NCBI RefSeq assembly: GCF_000428065.1
Contig: NZ_ATZF01000007.1
Location: 119,418 to 155,567, forward strand
Source of the DNA: Shimazuella kribbensis DSM 45090
GTDB lineage: Bacteria > Bacillota > Bacilli > Thermoactinomycetales > Thermoactinomycetaceae
DNA length: 36,150 nucleotides
Reading direction: 5' to 3'
How positions within the stretch are numbered: position 1 is the first letter of the stretch; each line of letters begins with the position of its first letter. The notes beneath the pieces were generated by a model. It was not told the DNA's origin. It saw only the letters and a list, made by a program, of their open reading frames with translations, and ran no database searches. Of this stretch, positions 32,446 through 36,150 are shown piece by piece. Both the position numbers and the translations under genes were made by a program.

Positions 32446-32661
32446 CTAATTCCTCCACAGATGGATGTAAGTATAAAAAACACTTTCTGAATCGTTCGTT
32501 ATGATATCATACATCGATTCAAAGACTATGTAACTTGTACCATGTATAACAATTAAATCTTTTACCTTTAAATCCACTTTGTCATCAATTGTTAGGATGT
32601 GCCTAGTAGCCATATTGGCATCCTTAGGATTTATTTCTGTAAAATACGTTTGATATTTCAT
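32446..32661 (-). CDS. small hypothetical protein (71 aa)
   Basis: ATG 32661 follows AAGGAG at 8-nt spacing. The product (MKYQTYFTEINPKDANMATR, HILTIDDKVDLKVKDLIVIH, YDIITNDSESVFYTYIHLWRN) looks like a small beta-rich soluble protein. I do not recognise a family. The C-terminal 21 codons occur again as a remnant at 6483-6548, so the gene has been duplicated or moved within this region. Confidence 0.65.
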   Translation of the reverse strand: MKYQTYFTEINPKDANMATRHILTIDDKVDLKVKDLIVIHGTSYIVFESMYDIITNDSESVFYTYIHLWRN

Positions 32662-32718
32662 TTACATAGCTCCTTCTTTTCCAACAGTCTAAGTTCAATT
32701 TTATCAATCTCCAATATA

Positions 32719-32784
32719 GGGGTAGTGACAGGGTTGCTGTTCTAGTCCGTCAGATAGATTCCAGTATATGGTTTTGTTGCCCCT
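32719..32784 (+). repeat. Rep-A copy
   Basis: GGGGTAGTGACAGGGTTGCT to GGTTTTGTTGCCCCTC, the GGGGTAG subfamily, lacking the last 20 bp. Confidence 0.7.
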
Positions 32785-32790
32785 CTTTAT

Positions 32791-33033
32791 TTATTTAACA
32801 TACCAGCATGGACCACATCCACATCCCCCAATATCACAGCAACCATCATCCGAACTACCATCATCCCAACTGTCACTACTATAACTTTGTTGGCTACTCC
32901 AAAGCGAAGATAGAACCGGAACCGCACCAGAAACTACCAGCGCTGGAATACCAGTTAGCAAATAACCTCCTGAAACCAATTGAATTCCACTGATAGCAAA
33001 GATAAAAAAGCTCATGATGGATAAAAGAAACAA
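32791..33033 (-). CDS. small membrane protein with Cys-rich tail (80 aa)
   Basis: TTG 33033 follows GAGGAGG at 6-nt spacing. Two hydrophobic segments (LLSIMSFFIFAISGIQLV, residues 3-20, and LLTGIPALVVSGAVPVLSSL, 25-44) are followed by a Ser/Asp stretch (SQQSYSSDSWDDGSSDD) and a tail with five Cys in 13 residues (CCDIGGCGCGPCW), which could bind metal. I do not recognise a family. The 48 bp at 33068-33115 upstream equal those upstream of the gene at 20371-20718. Confidence 0.6.
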   Translation of the reverse strand: MFLLSIMSFFIFAISGIQLVSGGYLLTGIPALVVSGAVPVLSSLWSSQQSYSSDSWDDGSSDDGCCDIGGCGCGPCWYVK

Positions 33034-33067
33034 ATGATCCCTCCTCTTCGTTACATCCTACTAATTT

Positions 33068-33115
33068 TGATTTTTCTATAAATTCATTATACTATATTAT
33101 CTCAGTGACAGGGTT
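33068..33115 (-). promoter_or_regulatory. second copy of the 48-bp shared upstream region
   Basis: This is identical to 20732-20779. TATAAT on the minus strand lies about 55 bp before the TTG start, and a Rep-A end adjoins at the same position as in the other copy. Confidence 0.45.
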
Positions 33116-33141
33116 GCTGTCCTGATGAAACCATCTTAGAT

Positions 33142-33366
33142 GAGGTACCGCCAACATTTTGTATGAAACCTACGCTAAGAGAAATTACGTCGCAGAACTA
33201 CATTTCTACGATGTAAATTGAGCATATCGGACCAAGTAGGGCAGGAAAAACAACCTATTTTCCCTAGAAATTTTCATCGTAGAATGTCTCGGCTTAAATG
33301 AAAAACCCTTATTTTACTGAATCCGCTCCTTAACGTACAATTTTCTTTTTTGGGTACCGTGACCCC
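33142..33366. mobile_element. 225-bp miniature element with 38-bp Tn3-type ends
   Basis: The left end (33142-33179) runs GAGGTACCGCCAACATTTTG to ACGCTAAG, very close to the Tn4430 terminal repeat. The right end (33329-33366), read inward, runs GGGGTCACGGTACCCAAAAA to ACGTTAAG. Each is exactly 38 bp. An internal inverted repeat TTCTACGATG/CATCGTAGAA (33204-33213 and 33275-33284) could be recombinase motifs. No gene is inside. Confidence 0.65.
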
Positions 33367-33379
33367 ATTTCGGGGGATA

Positions 33380-33517
33380 TGCAAAAAAACCCATGTTGTG
33401 GAACGTTTCATCAACCGATTGAAGCATTGGCGTGGAATTGCGACGCGATTTAAAAAAAGAGCAGCCTATTTCTTTGCTGCTGTTTGTGTCGCCTCTATCG
33501 TGGATTGGCTAAAGTGA
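33380..33517 (+). pseudogene. C-terminal remnant of an IS5-family transposase
   Basis: The frame reads THVVERFINRLKHWRGIATR, then FKKRAAYFFAAVCVASIVDWLK and stop. The ERF-x-NRLKHWR-x-IATR pattern followed by a hydrophobic helix ending in WLK is the C-terminus of IS5-family transposases. Everything upstream is lost at the Tn3-type end. Confidence 0.75.
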
Positions 33518-33649
33518 TTTACCAGACACGACCTAGGGAGAGTCTGCTCTATTCGATTGTAAATATTTGTAATGGGTTTTGCTCATTTATAAATCTCTAG
33601 AAAATATCTGCTATAATCAATTTGTACAAAATATGAAGGAGAGAAAAAA

Positions 33650-34246
33650 ATGGTATTACAGAGAAAAACAATAGGTTTAATGTTGGCCATCACACTACTA
33701 ATCACGGAAACATTACTAGGGGGTTGTAGCCAAAAAAGTGTGTCTAGTGACTCACCAAAAACTACATCGCCCCAATCGGATCAAAATCATACAGCACTCT
33801 TAAAACAAGCAGATGAACTTTTTAAACAAGACAAGTTGAGGCTGACAACCAGCGGCGAATTCGGTCTCCGTTCTTCTCAAAAAGAAATTGAAGCCAAATG
33901 GGGAAAAGCCGATCCAGACAGTAAAAAAGACGAACTCAAATATAGCAAACATGCTACCACATTTAAAATAGCTAATGACCTTACTGACTCAGGCGGTCAA
34001 TGGCTTGTGTATAGCTTATATACAACTGATAAAAGCTATACATCTATTACTTATGACGAAGTGAAAAAAACATTGGGCAAGGCACAGTATGACGCGATAG
34101 ACAAAAATGAAGATACAGGAAAACCTGAAGGGATAGTCGGGTATAATGATCCTGATGGTTCACTTAACGTGCTTGAATTCCGCTTCTCTGTTAAAGATGG
34201 AAAAATGGACAAAATATCATCTGTAGTAATAACAGAAAACAACTAA
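33650..34246 (+). CDS. lipoprotein, DUF4309 (YjgB-like)
   Basis: ATG 33650 follows GAAGGAGAG, and TATAAT at about 33612-33617 is a likely -10. The 198-residue protein has a lipoprotein signal (KTIGLMLAITLLITETLLGG then C, cleavage before the Cys of GGC), a Ser/Thr-rich linker and a domain with EFGLRSSQKEIEAKWGKADP, a tyrosine-rich strand region and TYDEVKKTLGKAQYDAID. The repeated pattern of a WG-x-x-D and an LG-x-x-x-YDA segment fits DUF4309 proteins such as Bacillus YjgB, extracellular lipoproteins of unknown role. It is a monocistronic unit with its own hairpin. Confidence 0.85.
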   Translation: MVLQRKTIGLMLAITLLITETLLGGCSQKSVSSDSPKTTSPQSDQNHTALLKQADELFKQDKLRLTTSGEFGLRSSQKEIEAKWGKADPDSKKDELKYSKHATTFKIANDLTDSGGQWLVYSLYTTDKSYTSITYDEVKKTLGKAQYDAIDKNEDTGKPEGIVGYNDPDGSLNVLEFRFSVKDGKMDKISSVVITENN

Positions 34247-34307
34247 AATTAACAATTAGTAGAATAGTTGATTACCAAAATTTCAACGCTTAAACGAGCT
34301 GTCTTAC

Positions 34308-34346
34308 ATAACTCCCCCTGTCTACTTAATAGACGGGGGGAGTTAT
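34308..34346 (+). terminator. hairpin after the lipoprotein gene
   Basis: ATAACTCCCCCTGTCTA and TAGACGGGGGGAGTTAT pair (one G-T) around CTTAA, 62 bp after the stop. The T-run is weak. Confidence 0.65.
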
Positions 34347-34374
34347 ATTGATAAACAAGAAAAAGCTCCTAGTA

Positions 34375-34465
34375 GGGGTAGTGAGACGGTAGCTGTTCTA
34401 GTCCGTCAGATAGATTCCATTATATAGTTACGTTACCCCTCAGTCGCCGGATGCTGGTTTTATCC
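34375..34465 (+). repeat. Rep-A copy
   Basis: GGGGTAGTGAGACGGTAGCT to CCGGATGCTGGTTTTATCC, a complete unit with substitutions. The remaining bases to 34567 hold nothing I recognise. Confidence 0.7.
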
Positions 34466-34567
34466 TTAATAGGGGCAAAGGTAGCGAGGCTCAAATTTGG
34501 TGCCATCTTTCCGAAATACAAAAAGGTGATCTGTTAAGACAAACGGCCAAAGTAAACTATACTCTCT

Positions 34568-35209
34568 CTATTTACCTACTCTCCGTTTGTCCTCTAAAGT
34601 AATATGAATTCCATGGTTCAATAAAGATAATTCATGTAAACGATTTTGTAGTGTATTAAACTCATACGCAGTTGTTTCAGTAAAGATAGTTGGATCAGGC
34701 AAAAATCTAATATGGGTACCACTTATATCGGTCGTTCCGATTACTCGTAGATCCGCCTCCGGAACTCCACGTAGATACTTTTGATAGTGAATTTTTCCTT
34801 CTCGGTGGACTTGTACTTCCAATACAGCAGAAAGAGCGTTTACAACTGAAAAAATACTTATACCAAACAGACCACCAGAAAATTTATAACCTTCCTCGAC
34901 AACATTGAGGACCGTCATAACAACTTCTAGAGTTGGTTTCCCCATCTTAGGATGAATCTCAACAGGAATTCCACGTCCATTATCAATTAAAGTAATACTA
35001 TTATCTTCGTTTACAATTACCTTAATCATATCACAATAGCCTGCTAACGCTTCCTCGATACTATACTCTACGATGTCCCAAACTAATTGATGCAAACCAC
35101 GACTAGAAGTAGAACCGATGTACATACCTGGACGCTTCCGGACTGCCTCTAAACCTTCTAATACCTGAATCTTTGAAGCATCATAGTTGTTACTTTGTAC
35201 TGTCAACAT
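34568..35209 (-). CDS. stand-alone GyrB/ParE ATPase-like domain with altered active site
   Basis: ATG 35209 follows AGGTG closely; an earlier GTG is also possible. The product of about 213 residues matches only the N-terminal GHKL ATPase part of GyrB ([49 protein letters not shown]) and stops where the transducer domain would begin. Key residues differ: the usual E-x-x-D-N becomes DIVEY, losing the catalytic Glu and the magnesium-binding Asn; HAGGK is absent; GLHGVG becomes GLFGIS. It is therefore unlikely to hydrolyse ATP. It may be a decaying fragment or a repurposed gyrase-binding protein. Confidence 0.8.
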   Translation of the reverse strand: MLTVQSNNYDASKIQVLEGLEAVRKRPGMYIGSTSSRGLHQLVWDIVEYSIEEALAGYCDMIKVIVNEDNSITLIDNGRGIPVEIHPKMGKPTLEVVMTVLNVVEEGYKFSGGLFGISIFSVVNALSAVLEVQVHREGKIHYQKYLRGVPEADLRVIGTTDISGTHIRFLPDPTIFTETTAYEFNTLQNRLHELSLLNHGIHITLEDKRRVGK

Positions 35210-35324
35210 ACTCACCTACTCTCTCTCAAATCAAACTTCATCTTAGTTGAGGGAGTCTAGGGAGCAACCAAACAGAAAACGGGAATAGACCTTACCGAAC
35301 ATGAATTTTAGCTCCTATTTACTG

Positions 35325-35458
35325 CCTTATCGGATACTAAGGGCTGTATTTGGTTGCGTTTATCTCCGATAACTCTACTTATCGAAGATAGAAAGTAAGC
35401 GTACTAGAAACGAGTAATCCCCTTATTGACTTAAGGGTTTACACGATGTCCGATAAGG
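35325..35458. promoter_or_regulatory. possible second TnpI-type resolution site
   Basis: Four copies of a TTATCGGA-like motif occur: 35325-35334 (+), 35365-35372 (-), 35378-35387 (+) and 35449-35458 (-). The middle two form TCCGATAA, 6-bp spacer, TTATCGAA, the core geometry also seen at 12531-12554. A tyrosine-recombinase gene remnant follows at 35475. Confidence 0.45.
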
Positions 35459-35474
35459 CTTATTCCGGTTTCTT

Positions 35475-35603
35475 GTTCCACTGATCCCGATACCCCATGT
35501 ACAACGATTCATTCAGGCGGTGTTAGAATCAAAAAACAAACGCGATTATGCTTTGGTGAATTTATCGGACAAGGTGGTTCATCTACTACGAGATTACCTA
35601 AAA
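35475..35603 (+). pseudogene. tyrosine-recombinase remnant with internal deletion
   Basis: The frame reads VPLIPIPHVQRFIQAVLESK, then NKRDYALVNL, a pattern of the start of a tyrosine-recombinase catalytic domain (RDYAL before the catalytic Arg). It is followed directly by LSDKVVHLLRDYLKG, a segment from beyond the Arg. The region between is missing and both ends are truncated, the right one by a Rep-A end. Confidence 0.5.
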
Positions 35604-35690
35604 GGCCTAGTGACAGGGTTGCTGCTCTAGTCCGTCAGATAGATACCATTATATGGTTCTGTTACCCCTCAGTCGCCGGATGCTGGTTCT
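35604..35690 (+). repeat. Rep-A copy
   Basis: GGCCTAGTGACAGGGTTGCT to CCGGATGCTGGTTCT, a complete 87-bp unit. Its right end overlaps the stop codon of the serine recombinase. Confidence 0.75.
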
Positions 35691-36150
35691 AAACTAATTT
35701 CGTTTCGTGTTCTTTGATGATCTTGTAAAAGGAATTCTTTTTTAATCCTAACAATATAGCAAATGCAACACCTGTTATTTCTTTGTTTTTCCATCGAGGA
35801 TAATGGACAGATAGAATTTGTTTTTGCTCTTTTGTCAAATTGTTAAGGTTCATCTGTGGTCGTCCTAGATGTTTCCCTTTGGATTTTGCAACTGCGATCC
35901 CTTCGGCTTGACGTATTTTAATCGTTTCCCTTTCCTGTTGAGCCAAAGTAGTATAAACCTCAATGATAATATTATTAATCATATCGATTACCCAATCTTG
36001 ACCTTCGGGAACATCTTGCATGGTGGTAGGAAGGTCAATTATTTTGACTCTTATTCCTTCTTTTTTAAAATACTCTAGGTATCGCTTAATCCCATCTTTG
36101 GTGCGACCTAAGCGATCAATCGATTTTACATAAAGCGTATCCCCTTCACG
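35689..36150 (-). CDS. serine recombinase (resolvase/invertase), partial
   Basis: The frame enters from the right edge and ends at 35689, giving the C-terminal 153 residues. It has the family motif VKSIDRLGRTKDGIKRYLEY, the E-helix region (NNIIIEVYTTLAQQERETIK, then IRQAEGIAVAKSKGKHLGRP) and a C-terminal helix-turn-helix (TGVAFAILLGLKKNSFYKII). The catalytic Ser lies beyond the window. Its size suggests a Tn3- or plasmid-type resolvase of the small serine recombinase group. Confidence 0.88.
   Translation of the reverse strand, partial: REGDTLYVKSIDRLGRTKDGIKRYLEYFKKEGIRVKIIDLPTTMQDVPEGQDWVIDMINNIIIEVYTTLAQQERETIKIRQAEGIAVAKSKGKHLGRPQMNLNNLTKEQKQILSVHYPRWKNKEITGVAFAILLGLKKNSFYKIIKEHETKLV

Noticed and set aside
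1-36150. tRNA, rRNA, riboswitch or phage structural genes
   Set aside because: I looked for cloverleaf-type sequences, rRNA signatures, common riboswitch motifs and phage genes and saw none that I could support.

Overview
The window reads as a mobile-element-rich accessory region from an AT-rich member of the Bacillota, most like the Bacillales. The reasons are IS231-type (IS4 family) insertion sequences, Tn4430-like Tn3-family relics with a TnpI-type recombinase, strong GGAGG-type ribosome binding sites, TTG and GTG starts, and PadR/HAAS and YobU/YobV-like genes. It could be a plasmid or a degenerate chromosomal island. A CopG-like repressor and recombinases are present, but I saw no replication initiator. 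The genus cannot be fixed from sequence alone.

Layout. 1-4.6 kb: the end of a small hypothetical gene, a metallophosphoesterase, a two- to three-spacer CRISPR relic without cas genes, and a CoiA-like nuclease gene with an in-frame amber codon plus a helical neighbour. 4.7-9 kb: repeats, a broken yobV-like regulator beside an intact yobU-like gene, hypotheticals, a 216-bp miniature element with 38-bp Tn3-type ends, and an RHH repressor. 9-12.8 kb: an IS231-like composite with a passenger gene, then a TnpI-like tyrosine recombinase with its resolution site. 12.8-18 kb: a frameshifted TolB-like gene, a DUF4328 membrane protein and a doubly frameshifted Tn3 tnpA. 18-22.8 kb: a transposase-less cassette with a membrane-protein gene, an intact IS110 transposase with a candidate bridge-RNA region, and a second IS231-like copy. 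22.9-28.8 kb: the main functional module, an ABC exporter operon (one ATPase, three paralogous permeases) divergent from padR and a HAAS-domain membrane gene. 29-31 kb: a PIG-L-type deacetylase and an M15 peptidase. 31-36 kb: more small elements, small hypotheticals, a DUF4309-type lipoprotein, a GyrB-ATPase-like protein with altered active-site residues, and a serine recombinase running off the edge.

Two dispersed repeat families tie the region together. I call them Rep-A (GGCCCAGTGACAGGG or GGGGTAGTGACAGGG ends, 14 copies or fragments) and Rep-B (GGGGTAAGGCACCGATTC ends, about 8 sites). Several elements abut one another at GGGG/CCCC termini and IS231 ends sit exactly at those junctions, so the region looks like a nested hot spot. 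Many genes are broken by single events: three in-frame stops and at least five frameshifts. The ABC/PadR block, the IS110 transposase, the TnpI-like recombinase, the PIG-L and M15 enzymes and the lipoprotein look intact.
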